This document shows, in pieces, positions 17,918 through 29,196 of a DNA stretch of 64,000 bases. The first letter of the stretch is position 1. Each line of letters begins with the position of its first letter. Source of the DNA: Pseudocoprococcus catus (GTDB lineage Bacteria > Bacillota > Clostridia > Lachnospirales > Lachnospiraceae); NCBI RefSeq assembly GCF_019734885.1, contig NZ_JAAXCM010000020.1, positions 272,800-336,799 on the forward strand, read 5' to 3'. Under the pieces are notes generated by a model. It was not told where the DNA came from. It was given only the letters and a program-made list of their open reading frames with translations, and did no database searches. A program made the translations under genes and the position numbers.

Positions 17918-18092
17918 CCGCCGTTTTTATGTTAAAATGAGCGGTAGTAAATCTGTCGGGATAAGACTGACAGGAAAATGGATGCAAGCGAAGGGATTGC
18001 TAAAAGAAACGCTTAATAACAGGTGTTATCGATGTACTAGATACAGGCAATCAAAAGGACTTAAAACTTAATAATAAAGGAGAACATAAAAT

Positions 18093-18569
18093 ATGAACGT
18101 GACGATTTATACAGATGGTGCAGCCAGAGGCAACCCGGGACCCGGTGGATACGGGGCTGTTCTTGAATATATTGATCCAAAGAATCAGCTGCATGTGAAG
18201 GAGTTGTCGGCTGGCTATCGCAGAACGACCAATAATCGGATGGAGCTGCTTGGTGTCATTACGGCACTGGAGGCATTGAACCGCCCGTGCAATGTAACCC
18301 TCTATTCGGATTCCAAGTATGTGGTGGATGCTTTTAACCAGCACTGGGTAGATGGCTGGGTGCGAAAGGGATGGAAGCGGGGCAAGAATGAGCCTGTGAA
18401 GAATGTGGACCTCTGGAAGCGGCTTCTTCAGGCGAAGGCACCCCATGCAGTAAAATTTGTCTGGGTGAAAGGCCATGCAGGACATCCGCAGAATGAACGC
18501 TGTGATGAACTGGCGACTTATGCAGCAGACAACGGTCCGCTTTTGGAGGATACAGGTGCCGAGTTGTAG
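18093..18569 (+). CDS. rnhA: Ribonuclease HI
   Basis: 158 residues, the length of the bacterial enzyme. All catalytic residues are visible: Asp8 in [16 protein letters not shown], the Glu in [16 protein letters not shown], the Asp in [11 protein letters not shown], and the final Asp in [15 protein letters not shown] with its flanking His. It cleaves the RNA of RNA-DNA hybrids. The genome also has RNase HII (9142-9903). Confidence 0.97.
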   Translation: MNVTIYTDGAARGNPGPGGYGAVLEYIDPKNQLHVKELSAGYRRTTNNRMELLGVITALEALNRPCNVTLYSDSKYVVDAFNQHWVDGWVRKGWKRGKNEPVKNVDLWKRLLQAKAPHAVKFVWVKGHAGHPQNERCDELATYAADNGPLLEDTGAEL

Positions 18570-18713
18570 GCGGCCGGATTAGGATATTTTCGGAAAATTT
18601 TTTTGATAAAAGAAAATGATAAAAGCAAAGTGGCTAATAGGAGTCAAAAGAATTAGAGATTACAATAGCAGATGAGTAAAATGATAAGATAGAAAGTGAA
18701 CTGGAGGAATACA

Positions 18714-20117
18714 ATGATACAATTTCCGGAGAAGTTTCAGGAAAGAATGCAGCAGATGCTCGGTGAGGAAGAGTATGCGGAGTTTTTGAAGAGCTATGAT
18801 CTGCCTTTTCATAACGGATTAAGAATTAATACATGGAAAACAAAACCCCAGGAACTGCTTCAGCGGATGGGTGTGGATTTGAAGCAGGTACCTTGGAATG
18901 AGACAGGATTTTATCTTGAGAATAAGAAGCAATTTTCAAAACATCCTTATTATCAGGGAGGTCTTTATTATATTCAGGAGGCCAGCGCCATGCTGCCGGC
19001 AAAGCTAGTGAATGCACAGCCTGGGGAGAAGATTCTGGATATGTGTGCGGCACCGGGAGGCAAGAGTACGGCCATCGGTGCAGCCTTAAAGGGTGAGGGC
19101 CTACTGATATCCAACGATATCAGCAAATCCAGAGCCAAGGCACTTCTGCGCAATCTGGAGGGCTTTGGCATTATCAACAGTATTGTTGTCAGTGAGTATC
19201 CGGAGAAATTATCCAGATATTTCCCGGAATTCTTTGATAAAGTGTTGATTGATGCACCGTGTTCCGGCGAAGGCATGTTCCACAAGGAGCCTTCTATGAC
19301 TGAGAGCTGGCTGAGAATGGGACCGGAGGAATATCATAAGCTTCAGATGGAGATTCTGACCTATGGTGCCAAAATGGTCCGTCCGGGCGGCAAATTAATA
19401 TATTCTACATGTACTTTTTCACCGGAAGAGGATGAGGGAAGCATTGCGTGGTTTTTGCAGGAACATCCGGATTTCCATCTTGTGGAAGTAGACGATGATA
19501 AGGATTTATGCGGCTGTCATTGTATTGATCATGGTCATCCGGAATGGGCAGACGGCAATCCTGAACTGACAAAGACAAGGCGTCTCTGGCCGCATCATCT
19601 GGAGGGTGAGGGCCATTTTGCAGCTGTGCTTTGCCGTGATGCGGACAGTGAGCCGATGGGCGGCAAAGTGACTTTGGCATCCGTTCCAAAACTGCCGGCA
19701 GAGATGGAGAGTTTTTTCCAGTTTTTGGAGACAGAGGGCATTCATTATCCTTTTGACAAGAAACGTCTGCTTGTGCAGAACGGCTATGTGCAGTATATTC
19801 CGGAGGGAATGCCGGAGCTGAAGGGGCTGCATATTATGCGAAGCGGATGGTTTTTAGGAGAACTCAAGAAGAAGCGTTTTGAACCAAGCGGTGCCTTTGC
19901 CAGGGGATTGACACCGGATGTCTGCGACAAAGTGATCGCTTATCCGGGAGACAGCGAGGAAGTGGTGCGCTATTTGAAATGCGAGACACTGCAGGTGAAT
20001 CCGAATCTGAAGAACGGCTGGTATCTGATCTGCGTGGATGAATTTGCCCTGGGCTGGGGTAAAGTTTCCAATGGTACGTTGAAGAACAAATACCCATCTG
20101 GCTGGCGTCTTGTTTAA
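18714..20117 (+). CDS. RsmF/NOL1-type rRNA (cytosine-5) methyltransferase
   Basis: 467 residues from the ATG at 18714, preceded by CTGGAGG; a GTG-type start at 18696 has no ribosome site. The Rossmann domain shows ILDMCAAPGGKSTAIGAALK (S-adenosylmethionine site), then IDAPCSGEGMF and YSTCTFSPEEDEG, which carry the two cysteines used in m5C methylation. The C-terminal region (RSGWFLGELKKKRFEPS and beyond) fits a PUA-like RNA-binding extension as in RsmF/YebU. The exact rRNA position is not deducible. Confidence 0.92.
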   Translation: MIQFPEKFQERMQQMLGEEEYAEFLKSYDLPFHNGLRINTWKTKPQELLQRMGVDLKQVPWNETGFYLENKKQFSKHPYYQGGLYYIQEASAMLPAKLVNAQPGEKILDMCAAPGGKSTAIGAALKGEGLLISNDISKSRAKALLRNLEGFGIINSIVVSEYPEKLSRYFPEFFDKVLIDAPCSGEGMFHKEPSMTESWLRMGPEEYHKLQMEILTYGAKMVRPGGKLIYSTCTFSPEEDEGSIAWFLQEHPDFHLVEVDDDKDLCGCHCIDHGHPEWADGNPELTKTRRLWPHHLEGEGHFAAVLCRDADSEPMGGKVTLASVPKLPAEMESFFQFLETEGIHYPFDKKRLLVQNGYVQYIPEGMPELKGLHIMRSGWFLGELKKKRFEPSGAFARGLTPDVCDKVIAYPGDSEEVVRYLKCETLQVNPNLKNGWYLICVDEFALGWGKVSNGTLKNKYPSGWRLV

Positions 20118-20212
20118 GATGTACTTATGCGGAAAGTTTTGAATTAGATAAGCAGCCCGGAAGTTTTTATGAAGCTGGGTTCCGCATCGGAAGAGCAGCT
20201 TGGGAGGTATAT

Positions 20213-20965
20213 ATGAAGACAAGTTTCAGATTGGACAAGTACCTGGCGGATATGTCTGTGGGGACCCGCAGTGAAGTGAAGAATCTGATCAAAAAAGGAC
20301 TGGTGATGGTGAATGGCGAAGTCATCAGAAAGCCTGAATATAAAGTAGACATTGAAAAGGATGATCTTGTATGCCGGGGAGAGCCTGTTGTTTATCAGAC
20401 GCTGGTTTATTATATACTTAACAAGCCGGCGGGGGTTATTTCAGCCACCAATGATCCAAAGCAGAAGACAGTGCTGGATCTGATCACGGATAAGTCCAGA
20501 AAGGATTTGTTCCCGGTGGGGCGTCTGGATAAGGATACCGAAGGCCTCTTATTGATCACCAATGACGGAGATCTGGCCCATCAGCTTTTGTCACCTAAAA
20601 AGCATGTGGATAAGGTTTACCGTGCGAGGATTGAAGGGCAGGTAACAGCGGAAGATGCAGCGTTATTTGCCAAAGGGCTGGAGATTGATGATGAAGACGG
20701 TGCCTGGAGGGCGATGCCTGCCAAATTGAATATTTTATCTTCCGGGCCTGAATCGGAGGTTGAGATTACCATTCGTGAAGGCAAATTTCATCAGATTAAG
20801 AGGATGTTCGAGGCCGTAGACAAGAAAGTGGTCTATTTGAAGCGACTGTCCATGGGAAGTCTGAGACTGGATGAGTCATTGGCTCTGGGTGAATATCGTG
20901 AGCTGACAGAAGATGAAGTGCAGGCATTAAAAGAATCGAAAGGACATACGAATGATGAAGAATGA
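20213..20965 (+). CDS. rsuA: RsuA-family 16S rRNA pseudouridine synthase
   Basis: 250 residues. The N-terminal S4 domain (RLDKYLADMSVGTRSEVKNL) is followed by the synthase domain with the catalytic Asp in VGRLDKDTEGLLLITNDGDL, and by FHQIKRMFEAVDKKVVYLKR. This is the RsuA/RluB/E/F subgroup, and length and motifs fit the U516-type 16S enzyme best. It overlaps the following HAD gene by 14 nt. Confidence 0.92.
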   Translation: MKTSFRLDKYLADMSVGTRSEVKNLIKKGLVMVNGEVIRKPEYKVDIEKDDLVCRGEPVVYQTLVYYILNKPAGVISATNDPKQKTVLDLITDKSRKDLFPVGRLDKDTEGLLLITNDGDLAHQLLSPKKHVDKVYRARIEGQVTAEDAALFAKGLEIDDEDGAWRAMPAKLNILSSGPESEVEITIREGKFHQIKRMFEAVDKKVVYLKRLSMGSLRLDESLALGEYRELTEDEVQALKESKGHTNDEE

Positions 20966-21644
20966 TATAGAGAGACTCCTGGAGGGAAAAGAAGCCGTTA
21001 TTTTTGATGTGGACGGTACATTGATTGATTCCATGGGAGTCTGGGAAGAAGTGGACAGAATTTATCTGACAAGACACGGCAAACCGATGTCAGAGGATTT
21101 GCAGCGCAAACTGGCGGGGCTTAGTATTTTGCAGGCTGCTGATTATTTCAGAAATGTGATTGGCATTGATGATCCGCCTGAAAAAATGCTGGCGGAATGG
21201 AATGAACTGGCTTTTGAGCAGTATAGACATGAAATTCAGATGAAGCCGGGAGCCGCAAAGTGCTTGTCACTCATTGAAGAGAAAGAACTGCCCATGGCAG
21301 TTGCAACCAGCAATACAAGGAAGCTTGCCATGACAGCCCTGCATGCCCAGGAGATTGAGCATTATTTTAGAGTGATCATGACAGGTGAAGATGTGGTAAA
21401 AGGCAAGCCGGATCCTTTTGTTTATCAGGAGGCAGCCAGACGTCTTGGTGTGAATCCAAAGAATTGTCTTGTATTTGAGGATATTCCGGAGGGCATCCAG
21501 GCGGGACTTTCTGCAGGCATGACGGTATGCGCTGTACAGGATGATTTTTCTGATTATCAGATAGAGGAAAAGAAGAAGCTGGCCCATTATTACATCAATT
21601 CCTTTGAGGATATTTTTAATAATAAAGTAGAGGTTCTGGCATGA
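20952..21644 (+). CDS. HAD-superfamily hydrolase, beta-phosphoglucomutase-like
   Basis: 230 residues. HAD motif I is [20 protein letters not shown] with the nucleophile Asp. Motif II is the Ser/Thr in AVATSNTRK, Lys is in [15 protein letters not shown], and motif IV is [17 protein letters not shown]. The helical cap between motifs I and II places it in the subfamily I phosphatases or phosphoglucomutases. The substrate is unknown. It overlaps both neighbours, indicating coupled translation. Confidence 0.9.
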   Translation: MMKNDIERLLEGKEAVIFDVDGTLIDSMGVWEEVDRIYLTRHGKPMSEDLQRKLAGLSILQAADYFRNVIGIDDPPEKMLAEWNELAFEQYRHEIQMKPGAAKCLSLIEEKELPMAVATSNTRKLAMTALHAQEIEHYFRVIMTGEDVVKGKPDPFVYQEAARRLGVNPKNCLVFEDIPEGIQAGLSAGMTVCAVQDDFSDYQIEEKKKLAHYYINSFEDIFNNKVEVLA

Positions 21645-23641
21645 TGAGAGAATTTCTTCCGATCAGCCGGGATGACATGAAAAAGCGCGGCTGGGATGAA
21701 CTGGATTTCGTCTACGTCATTGGTGATGCCTATGTGGACCATCCTTCTTTCGGGCCGGCTATTATCAGCCGTGTGCTGGAGGCCCATGGCTATAAAGTGG
21801 GTATTATTTCACAGCCGGACTGGAAAAATGACCAGTCAGTGATGGCACTTGGTGTGCCGAGACTGGGATTTCTTGTCAGTGCCGGCAATATGGATTCCAT
21901 GGTGAATCATTATACGGTTTCAAAGAAAAGGCGTCATCAGGACGCCTTTACGCCGGGGGGCGTTTACGGCAAAAGACCGGACTATGCGGCGGTTGTCTAT
22001 GGTAATATGATCCGCCGGGCCTGCCCGGATAAACCGATCATTGTGGGCGGTATTGAGGCCAGCCTTCGAAGACTGGGGCACTATGACTACTGGTCCAACA
22101 AAATCCGAAGATCCCTGCTTATTGAGTCATCGGCAGATTTATTGTTGTATGGTATGGGTGAACGTTCAATCGTTGAAGTGGCGGATGCACTGGATGGAGG
22201 CATTGAAGCCTCGGATATCACATGGATTGCCGGTTCTGTTTTCAAGAGTAAAACAGCAGAAGATTTTGGTGAAGAAGCTATTATGTTGCCGACATTTGAT
22301 GAGATTGCATCAGATAAACGCAAATATGCCGAAAGCTTTTATATCCAGTATCAGAATACAGACCCATTTTCCGGCAAGCGAATGATTGAAAAGTACGGAG
22401 CACGTATGTACGTGATCCAGAATCCGCCGGCCAAACCTTTAAGCGAGCAGGAAATGGACGATGTCTATGACCTGCCTTATGTGAGAGATTATCATCCGTC
22501 TTATAAAGCCCTCGGCGGCGTGCCGGCTATTGAGGAAATTAAATTCAGTCTGGTGAGCAATCGGGGTTGCTTCGGCGGATGCAGTTTCTGTGCCCTGACC
22601 TTCCATCAAGGAAGGATCATACAGACCAGAAGTCATGAATCCATTGTAAAAGAAGCAGCAGCTTTGACGAAACGCAAAGATTTTAAGGGCTATATCCACG
22701 ATGTGGGCGGACCAACGGCCAATTTCAGGCATCCTGCCTGTAAACATCAGTTAAAACGCGGCGCCTGTCCGAATAAGCAGTGCCTGTTCCCGAAACCGTG
22801 TTCCCAGTTGCAGGCAGATCACAAGGATTATGTGACACTTCTGCGCAAGCTCCGGGCATTGCCGGGAATTAAGAAGGTTTTTATCCGCTCCGGTATTCGT
22901 TTTGATTATCTGCTGGCAGATAAGGACAAAACATTCCTGAAAGAATTGTGTCAGTATCATATCAGCGGTCAGCTGAAAGTGGCGCCGGAACATGTCAGTG
23001 ACGCGGTGCTTGACAAGATGGGCAAACCGCATCATGAAGTATATGTGGATTTTACAAAACAGTATAAGAAGATGAATGAGCGTCTTGGTATGGATCAGTA
23101 TCTGGTGCCGTATCTTATGTCTTCTCATCCGGGATCTGAATTGAAGGATGCCGTCACTCTGGCTGAATATATCCGGGATCTTGGGTATATGCCGGAACAG
23201 GTGCAGGACTTCTATCCGACACCGTCCACTTTATCGACCTGTATGTACTATACAGGGCTTGATCCACGGACCATGACACCGGTTTACGTGCCGAAGGATC
23301 CTCATGAGAAAGATATGCAGCGAGCCCTGATCCAGTATCGGGATCCGAAGAATTATCAGTTAGTAAAAGAGGCGCTGATCAAGGCGGGAAGAGAAGATTT
23401 AATCGGTTTTGACAGTCGTTGTCTGATACCGCCTAGACCGATGCAGCACGGATACGGCAAAGCACCGGCACAGAACCGCAATGTAAGAACAAACAATGCA
23501 AAGAACAATAGCTCACGAAATGGCAAGTTCAGCAGCAGGAACAATAGCAGGAAGCGCACAACTGAAAATATATCAAGAAACACATCTACTAATAGAAAGA
23601 AGGGGTCACAGAGTGAAAAAGCTCATCGTCGGCACGAATGA
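21641..23641 (+). CDS. YgiQ-family radical SAM protein
   Basis: 666 residues, starting at an ATGA overlap with the HAD gene. The N-terminal B12-binding-like region ([20 protein letters not shown]) is typical of YgiQ. The radical-SAM Cys motif is [16 protein letters not shown], with further conserved cysteines in [20 protein letters not shown]. The last 55 residues are Asn/Ser/Arg/Lys-rich and look disordered. The reaction of this family is not established. Its 3' end overlaps the next gene's start. Confidence 0.92.
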   Translation: MMREFLPISRDDMKKRGWDELDFVYVIGDAYVDHPSFGPAIISRVLEAHGYKVGIISQPDWKNDQSVMALGVPRLGFLVSAGNMDSMVNHYTVSKKRRHQDAFTPGGVYGKRPDYAAVVYGNMIRRACPDKPIIVGGIEASLRRLGHYDYWSNKIRRSLLIESSADLLLYGMGERSIVEVADALDGGIEASDITWIAGSVFKSKTAEDFGEEAIMLPTFDEIASDKRKYAESFYIQYQNTDPFSGKRMIEKYGARMYVIQNPPAKPLSEQEMDDVYDLPYVRDYHPSYKALGGVPAIEEIKFSLVSNRGCFGGCSFCALTFHQGRIIQTRSHESIVKEAAALTKRKDFKGYIHDVGGPTANFRHPACKHQLKRGACPNKQCLFPKPCSQLQADHKDYVTLLRKLRALPGIKKVFIRSGIRFDYLLADKDKTFLKELCQYHISGQLKVAPEHVSDAVLDKMGKPHHEVYVDFTKQYKKMNERLGMDQYLVPYLMSSHPGSELKDAVTLAEYIRDLGYMPEQVQDFYPTPSTLSTCMYYTGLDPRTMTPVYVPKDPHEKDMQRALIQYRDPKNYQLVKEALIKAGREDLIGFDSRCLIPPRPMQHGYGKAPAQNRNVRTNNAKNNSSRNGKFSSRNNSRKRTTENISRNTSTNRKKGSQSEKAHRRHE

Positions 23642-24608
23642 AAGCGGCCAGCGACTGGATAAATATCTGGGGAAAACCCTCAGTGAAGCACCGAAAAGTT
23701 TTATTTACAAGATGCTTCGAAAGAAAAACATTACATTAAATGACAAAAAGGCAGACGGCAGCGAAAAGTTGAATGTTGGGGATACAGTCACATTCTGGCT
23801 GTCTGATGAAACTTTTGATAAATTTAAAGGTGTCGTAGAGAATATGTCGGCAAAACGATTGCCGAAACCAGAGATTATTTATGAAGATAATCAGATTATT
23901 ATTATGAATAAGGCACCGGGGGTGCTGTCCCAGAAAGCGGCACCGGAGGATGTGTCCATCAATGAAATGATGATCGGGTGGCTCTTGGAGAGTGGACAGC
24001 TCACGAAAGAGATGCTTCAGACCTTTCACCCGTCGGTCTGTAATCGACTGGACCGCAACACAAGCGGACTGATCACCGGCGGCAAGACACTGGCAGCTTT
24101 GCAGTTCCTGTCAGAGGGCTTTCGTGATCGTACCATTCACAAATACTATTTCTGTATTGTCGCAGGGAAAGTTACTGAGAAGGTCAGACTTCATGGATAT
24201 CTGCACAAAGATGAGGCTTCCAATCAGGTAACCATCACAAAAGAAGCCAGACATCAGGCGGATTATATTGAAACGGAATATGAACCCCTGGCAGAGGGAA
24301 AAAACTGTACACTGCTGAAGGTTTTTCTGATTACAGGCCGGACTCATCAGATCCGCGCCCATCTGGCAAGCGTTGGACATCCGATCATTGGTGATTATAA
24401 ATATGGCAGCCCGGAGATGAATATGGCTTTTAAAAAGGAATACGGTATCAAACGTCAGCTGCTGCATGCGGCTATCCTTAAAATGCCGGAATGTCAGCCA
24501 CCTTTTGCTAATTTGTCCGGGAAAATATTTACCGCACCGCTTCCTAAGGACTTTGTCCGGGTGATGATGGGAGAGGGAATCTGCTTTAAGAAGGAGTGGA
24601 TGTCCTGA
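23613..24608 (+). CDS. RluA-family pseudouridine synthase
   Basis: 331 residues from a GTG at 23613 with AAGGGG 8 nt upstream; longer in-frame extensions would read through the ygiQ tail and are rejected. There is an N-terminal S4-like domain ([12 protein letters not shown]), then the catalytic motif [20 protein letters not shown] with its Asp, and [20 protein letters not shown]. This is the RluA/C/D group that modifies 23S rRNA. It overlaps ygiQ by 29 nt and recU by 1 nt. Confidence 0.92.
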   Translation: MKKLIVGTNESGQRLDKYLGKTLSEAPKSFIYKMLRKKNITLNDKKADGSEKLNVGDTVTFWLSDETFDKFKGVVENMSAKRLPKPEIIYEDNQIIIMNKAPGVLSQKAAPEDVSINEMMIGWLLESGQLTKEMLQTFHPSVCNRLDRNTSGLITGGKTLAALQFLSEGFRDRTIHKYYFCIVAGKVTEKVRLHGYLHKDEASNQVTITKEARHQADYIETEYEPLAEGKNCTLLKVFLITGRTHQIRAHLASVGHPIIGDYKYGSPEMNMAFKKEYGIKRQLLHAAILKMPECQPPFANLSGKIFTAPLPKDFVRVMMGEGICFKKEWMS

Positions 24609-25141
24609 TGGCAACCTGGAATTCCAGAGGACTTCGAGGTTCTCTCCTTGAAGAGCTGATCAACCGAACCAATGAAAAATACAGGGAACAGCATCTGGCA
24701 TTGATCCAGAAGATTCCGACGCCGATCACGCCGGTGAGAATGGATCAGGAAACAAGAAGGATTACCCTGGCCTATTTTGAACATCGTAGTACGGTAGATT
24801 ATATCGGTGCAGTACAAGGTATTCCGGTCTGCTTTGATGCCAAGGAATGCCGGACATCCAATTTTCCGATACAGAATATCCATGAGCATCAGGTGGTATT
24901 TATGCGGGATTTTGAGGCTCAGGGCGGTGTGGCTTTTCTGATTTTATACTTTACGTCAGCAGACAGATATTTTTATCTGCCTTATGAACAACTGGCTGTC
25001 TTCTGGAACCGGTCAAAAACCGGTCATGCCAAGCATTTTAAAATAGAAGAACTGGATACGCAATATGAACTGACTTGTAATGGATGTTATATTCATTATC
25101 TGGAGGCCATTCAGAAAGATCTTGATACACGTGAGTTCTAA
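24608..25141 (+). CDS. recU: Holliday junction resolvase RecU
   Basis: 177 residues from the ATG at 24608 (stop-start TGATG with the previous gene; AAGGAG 11 nt upstream). Conserved RecU features are ATWNSRGLRGSLLEELIN, IPTPITPVR, the catalytic VCFDAKECRTSNFP with its D/E/K triad, and NIHEHQVVFMRDFEAQGG. It resolves recombination intermediates in Firmicutes. It is somewhat shorter at the N terminus than the Bacillus enzyme. Confidence 0.94.
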   Translation: MATWNSRGLRGSLLEELINRTNEKYREQHLALIQKIPTPITPVRMDQETRRITLAYFEHRSTVDYIGAVQGIPVCFDAKECRTSNFPIQNIHEHQVVFMRDFEAQGGVAFLILYFTSADRYFYLPYEQLAVFWNRSKTGHAKHFKIEELDTQYELTCNGCYIHYLEAIQKDLDTREF

Positions 25142-25193
25142 ATTTTGGGGGAGAGAAAATGACCCTGAATTGGGACAGACCAAATGACATCAC

Positions 25194-25222
25194 TTGACAA
25201 TTTTGGAAAGGTATATTATAAT
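25194..25222 (+). promoter_or_regulatory. Consensus promoter of the histidine operon
   Basis: TTGACA (25194-25199), 17-bp spacer, TATAAT (25217-25222), a perfect sigma-A consensus. The leader to the hisZ ATG is only about 50 nt, too short for a T-box or a peptide attenuator. Regulation, if any, must act at the promoter or elsewhere. Confidence 0.88.
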
Positions 25223-25279
25223 TAGTTTCACGTATTATCAAATTAGCAGACTAAAGTGTTTGCGGTAAAGGAGCCTATT

Positions 25280-26530
25280 ATGGATAGTTTATTACATACT
25301 CCGGAAGGTGTCAGAGACATTTATAATGAAGAATGCAGCAGGAAGAATGCATTGTCAGCCAAACTTGACAGAATTCTGAAGCTGTATGGCTATAAGGATA
25401 TACAGACACCGACATTTGAGTTTTTCGATATTTTCAACAGAGAAAGAGGATCTGTGCCGTCACGCAATATGTACAAGTTCATAGACAGAGACGGTTCTAC
25501 ACTGGTTCTGAGACCGGATATCACACCGTCTATTGCGAGAGCTGTGGCCAAGTATTTTAAGGAAGAGACGATCCCTCTTCGTTTTTCCTACTGCGGCAAT
25601 ACATTCATCAACAATTCAAGCCTGCAGGGCAAGATGAAGGAGACGACCCAGTTGGGTGCCGAGCTGATCGGAGATCGTGACATTGAAGGGGATGCAGAAG
25701 TGGTAGCCCTGGCTATTCATCTGCTGCTTGAATCAGGTCTGACGGATTTCCAGTTGGATATCGGCCATGTAGGGCTTTTTAAGGCGTTGGTGGCAGAAGC
25801 CGGGATGGATGAAGAGACAGTCAGTCAGCTGAGGGTACTGATCGAGAGCAAGAACTATTTTGGTGTGGAAGCCTTAGTTGACAAATTGACGTTGTCTGAT
25901 GAGACTGCAAAGCTTCTTTTGAAACTGCCGGAACTTTTCGGTTCAGGAGATATTATCGCTGAAGCTCGAAGCATGACGTGCAATGCTGAGGCACTCAAAG
26001 CGTTGGATGAGATTGAAAAACTGTGTCAGCTGATTGCGGAATATAGTTTTGAAAAATATATTACTATTGATTTAGGCATGTTGACAGAGTATGATTATTA
26101 TACAGGGATGATTTTCAGGGGTTATACATATGGAACCGGTGATGCGGTTGTCAAGGGTGGACGTTATGACCATCTGATCGGTCAGTTTGGCAAGGATGCA
26201 GCCAGTGTGGGTTTTGCCGTCGTGCTGGATGAGCTGATGCTGGCACTTTCCAGACAGAAGATTGATATTCCGACAAATGAAGAAGCAACGATGGTGCTTT
26301 ATGAACCGGAATATCGCAGTGCAGCCATCCACATAGCCAATGCACTGAGAAATATTAATCAGACAGTCAGTATGATGAAGAAGGAGACAGATAAGTCTCT
26401 GGATGATTATAAGGCCTACAGCAGACGCTATCATATTGATCATATTTTATATGTTGACCAGGATAAGGAACTGACAAAAATAGACATATCTGATGATTCG
26501 GTCCGGAAGATGCCGGTTTCTGAATTTTAG
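25280..26530 (+). CDS. hisZ: ATP phosphoribosyltransferase regulatory subunit HisZ
   Basis: 416 residues from the ATG at 25280, preceded by AAAGGAG. It is a class II histidyl-tRNA-synthetase-like fold: [17 protein letters not shown], then motif 2 [12 protein letters not shown] and motif 3-like [12 protein letters not shown]. It lacks the anticodon-binding use of HisRS. It forms an octamer with the short HisG and confers histidine feedback control. It is first in the his operon. Confidence 0.94.
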   Translation: MDSLLHTPEGVRDIYNEECSRKNALSAKLDRILKLYGYKDIQTPTFEFFDIFNRERGSVPSRNMYKFIDRDGSTLVLRPDITPSIARAVAKYFKEETIPLRFSYCGNTFINNSSLQGKMKETTQLGAELIGDRDIEGDAEVVALAIHLLLESGLTDFQLDIGHVGLFKALVAEAGMDEETVSQLRVLIESKNYFGVEALVDKLTLSDETAKLLLKLPELFGSGDIIAEARSMTCNAEALKALDEIEKLCQLIAEYSFEKYITIDLGMLTEYDYYTGMIFRGYTYGTGDAVVKGGRYDHLIGQFGKDAASVGFAVVLDELMLALSRQKIDIPTNEEATMVLYEPEYRSAAIHIANALRNINQTVSMMKKETDKSLDDYKAYSRRYHIDHILYVDQDKELTKIDISDDSVRKMPVSEF

Positions 26531-26558
26531 AGACAGAGGAAATGGAGGAAGATATAAG

Positions 26559-27194
26559 ATGAAGTATTTGACATTTGCTCTGGCTAAAGGCCGTCTGGCA
26601 AAGAAATCGCTGGCATTATTTGAGCAGATCGGGATTTCAATGGATGAGATGAAGGATCCTGATACAAGAAAACTGATTTTTGTAAATGAAGATTTGAAGA
26701 TCAAGATGTTCCTTGCCAAGGCATCGGATGTACCGACTTATGTGGAATATGGTGCAGCAGATATTGGTGTGGTGGGCAAAGATACATTGTTGGAAGAAGG
26801 ACGCCGTTTGTACGAGGTGCTGGATCTGGGATTCGGTAAGTGCAGAATGTGTGTCTGTGGTCCTAAGTCAGCGGCCGAGTATCTTCAACATCAGGAGCTG
26901 ATCCGTGTGGCGTCCAAGTACCCGAATATTGCAAAGGATTACTTTTACAACAAGAAGCATCAGACCGTAGAGATCATCAAACTCCACGGCTCTGTGGAAC
27001 TGGCACCGATTGTTGGGCTGTCTGAAGTGATTGTGGATATTGTGGAGACAGGAACAACCCTGAAGGAGAACGGACTGGAAGTGCTTGAGGAAATCTGCCC
27101 GCTTTCAGCAAGAGTTGTTGTGAATCAGGTCAGTATGAAGATGGAGAATGAGCGGATTATGAAGCTCATCAGAGATATTAAAACGGTCATCTAA
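26559..27194 (+). CDS. hisG: ATP phosphoribosyltransferase, short form
   Basis: 211 residues from the ATG at 26559, preceded by GGAGG. It begins [20 protein letters not shown], with [13 protein letters not shown], and [15 protein letters not shown] as the phosphoribosyl-binding motif. The C-terminal regulatory domain of long HisG is missing, which fits the presence of hisZ just upstream. It catalyses the first committed step, ATP plus PRPP to phosphoribosyl-ATP. Confidence 0.97.
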   Translation: MKYLTFALAKGRLAKKSLALFEQIGISMDEMKDPDTRKLIFVNEDLKIKMFLAKASDVPTYVEYGAADIGVVGKDTLLEEGRRLYEVLDLGFGKCRMCVCGPKSAAEYLQHQELIRVASKYPNIAKDYFYNKKHQTVEIIKLHGSVELAPIVGLSEVIVDIVETGTTLKENGLEVLEEICPLSARVVVNQVSMKMENERIMKLIRDIKTVI

Positions 27195-27259
27195 GAACGG
27201 ATTGAGAGCCGAATAGAGGAAGGTTGTATGGAGCAAACATCAGTGGGAGGCATAGAACA

Positions 27260-28555
27260 ATGAAGATTACAAAAGTGACAGAAGATGCAGTGGCAACATT
27301 GCTGGATGATTTATTAAAGCGAAGCCCGAATAACTATACAGGTTATGCAGATAAGGTACAGGCAATTATTGATGATGTGAGAGAACGCGGAGACGAAGCA
27401 CTTTTTGAGATGACGAAGCGGTTTGATGGTGCCGATTTAAACGCCGACAATATCCGTGTGACACAGGCAGAGATTGACGAGGCATATACCCTTGTGGATG
27501 CATCATTGATTGAAGTTATCCGCAAAGCCATGACCAATATCCGTGTTTACCATGAGAAGCAGCGTCAGTACGGATGGTTTGATACGACACCGGATGGAAC
27601 GATTCTCGGACAGAAGGTGACACCACTTCAGAGTACAGGTGTTTATGTTCCGGGAGGCAAGGCTGCTTATCCGTCTTCTGTTCTGATGAATGTGATTCCT
27701 GCCAAGGTAGCAGGTGTTGAGAAGATTGTCATGGTGACACCTCCGGGCAAAGACGGCAAAGTGAATCCGGGTACTTTGGTGGCAGCCAATGAAGCCGGCG
27801 CTGATGAGATTTACAAAGTAGGCGGTGCACAGGCGATTGCGGCGCTGGCTTTTGGTACAGCTTCTGTTCCTAAGGTAGACAAGATCGTGGGACCGGGCAA
27901 TATTTACGTGGCGCTGGCCAAGAAAGCTGTTTACGGCTATGTCAGCATTGATTCTATTGCGGGACCAAGCGAGATCCTTGTGATCGCTGATGAGACGGCT
28001 AATCCAAGATATGTGGCTGCAGATCTTTTGTCACAGGCTGAGCATGATGAACTGGCCTCAGCTATCCTTGTGACAACCAGTGAGAAGCTGGCAGGGAAAG
28101 TGCAGAAAGAGATTGAAGACTTTACACAGGTGCTTTCCAGAAAAGCCATTATTGAGAAGTCTCTGGAGAATTACGGCCATATCCTGATTGCCTCATCCAT
28201 TGATGAAGCAGTGGAGATTGCTAATGCTATTGCATCAGAGCATCTGGAAATTGTCACAACCAATCCTTTCGAAGTCATGACAAAGATCCGCAACGCAGGT
28301 GCGATTTTTATCGGTGAGAACAGTTCCGAACCTTTGGGTGATTATTTTGCAGGACCGAACCACATCCTGCCGACAAACGGCACAGCCAAATTCTTCTCAC
28401 CTCTGAGTGTGGATGATTTTGTGAAGAAATCCAGCATCATTTACTATTCAAGAGAAGCACTTGCAGCAAAGAAAGACGATATCATTCAGTTTGCCAAGGC
28501 TGAATCACTGACAGCACATGCCAATTCCATAGCTGTACGTTTTGAGGATAAATAG
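27260..28555 (+). CDS. hisD: Histidinol dehydrogenase
   Basis: 431 residues from the ATG at 27260. Signatures are STGVYVPGGKAAYPSSVLMN, VGGAQAIAALAFGTASVPKV, the zinc and catalytic region DLLSQAEHDELASAI, and NHILPTNGTAKFFSPLSVDD. It oxidises histidinol to histidine in two NAD-dependent steps, the last of the pathway. hisB starts at the base after its stop. Confidence 0.97.
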   Translation: MKITKVTEDAVATLLDDLLKRSPNNYTGYADKVQAIIDDVRERGDEALFEMTKRFDGADLNADNIRVTQAEIDEAYTLVDASLIEVIRKAMTNIRVYHEKQRQYGWFDTTPDGTILGQKVTPLQSTGVYVPGGKAAYPSSVLMNVIPAKVAGVEKIVMVTPPGKDGKVNPGTLVAANEAGADEIYKVGGAQAIAALAFGTASVPKVDKIVGPGNIYVALAKKAVYGYVSIDSIAGPSEILVIADETANPRYVAADLLSQAEHDELASAILVTTSEKLAGKVQKEIEDFTQVLSRKAIIEKSLENYGHILIASSIDEAVEIANAIASEHLEIVTTNPFEVMTKIRNAGAIFIGENSSEPLGDYFAGPNHILPTNGTAKFFSPLSVDDFVKKSSIIYYSREALAAKKDDIIQFAKAESLTAHANSIAVRFEDK

Positions 28556-29143
28556 ATGGATAGAACAGCATCAATTTCAAGAACAACATCTGAAACAGAT
28601 ATAGCAGTGACATTAAATCTGGACGGCTCCGGCCGTTCAGATATTGATACAGGCATCGGTTTTTTTGACCATATGCTTCGAAGCTTTGCAAAACACGGTT
28701 TTTTTGACCTGACCGTTCAGGTGAAGGGTGATCTGGAAGTGGATTGCCATCACACCATTGAGGACACAGGGATTGTGCTTGGCGAGGCCATCAAGAAAGC
28801 AATGGGGGACAAGAAAGGCATCAGAAGATATGGATCATTTGCCCTGCCGATGGACGAGGCACTTGTTTTAACCGCTCTGGATTTGTCCGGACGCCCTTAT
28901 CTGTGTTTTGATGCCGACTTTACTGTTGATAGGGTCGGAGAATTTGACACGGAGATGGTCAGAGAATTTTTTTATGCGATTTCTTACAGCTGCGGTATGA
29001 ATCTTCATATCCGTCAGCTGGCAGGACAGAACAATCACCACATCATTGAGGCTATCTTCAAATCCTTTGCAAAAGCATTGGACGAAGCCACAGGCTATGA
29101 TCCGAGAATAAAAGATGTTTTGTCCACAAAAGGTACATTATAG
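28556..29143 (+). CDS. hisB: Imidazoleglycerol-phosphate dehydratase
   Basis: 195 residues. The metal-binding motifs are GFFDHMLRSFAKHG and DCHHTIEDTGIVLGEA in the first half, repeated as FFYAISYSCGMNLHIRQLAG and NNHHIIEAIFKSFAKALDEA in the second half. It is a monofunctional dehydratase without a phosphatase domain; histidinol-phosphate phosphatase must be encoded elsewhere. Confidence 0.97.
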   Translation: MDRTASISRTTSETDIAVTLNLDGSGRSDIDTGIGFFDHMLRSFAKHGFFDLTVQVKGDLEVDCHHTIEDTGIVLGEAIKKAMGDKKGIRRYGSFALPMDEALVLTALDLSGRPYLCFDADFTVDRVGEFDTEMVREFFYAISYSCGMNLHIRQLAGQNNHHIIEAIFKSFAKALDEATGYDPRIKDVLSTKGTL

Positions 29144-29168
29144 CAGGTGAGGATTGTCTCATTTGCTT

Positions 29169-29196
29169 CGTGCTGCACATAACAATGTGCAGCACG
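29169..29196 (+). repeat. Perfect 12-bp hairpin between hisB and hisA
   Basis: CGTGCTGCACAT (29169-29180) and ATGTGCAGCACG (29185-29196) with loop AACA. It is followed only by TTTAT, so it is a weak terminator at best. It may protect or process the his mRNA and lower expression of hisA and hisIE. Confidence 0.7.

Noticed and set aside
25223-25279. Attenuator or T-box before hisZ
   Set aside because: The leader is only about 50 nt and contains no His-rich peptide, T-box or terminator.
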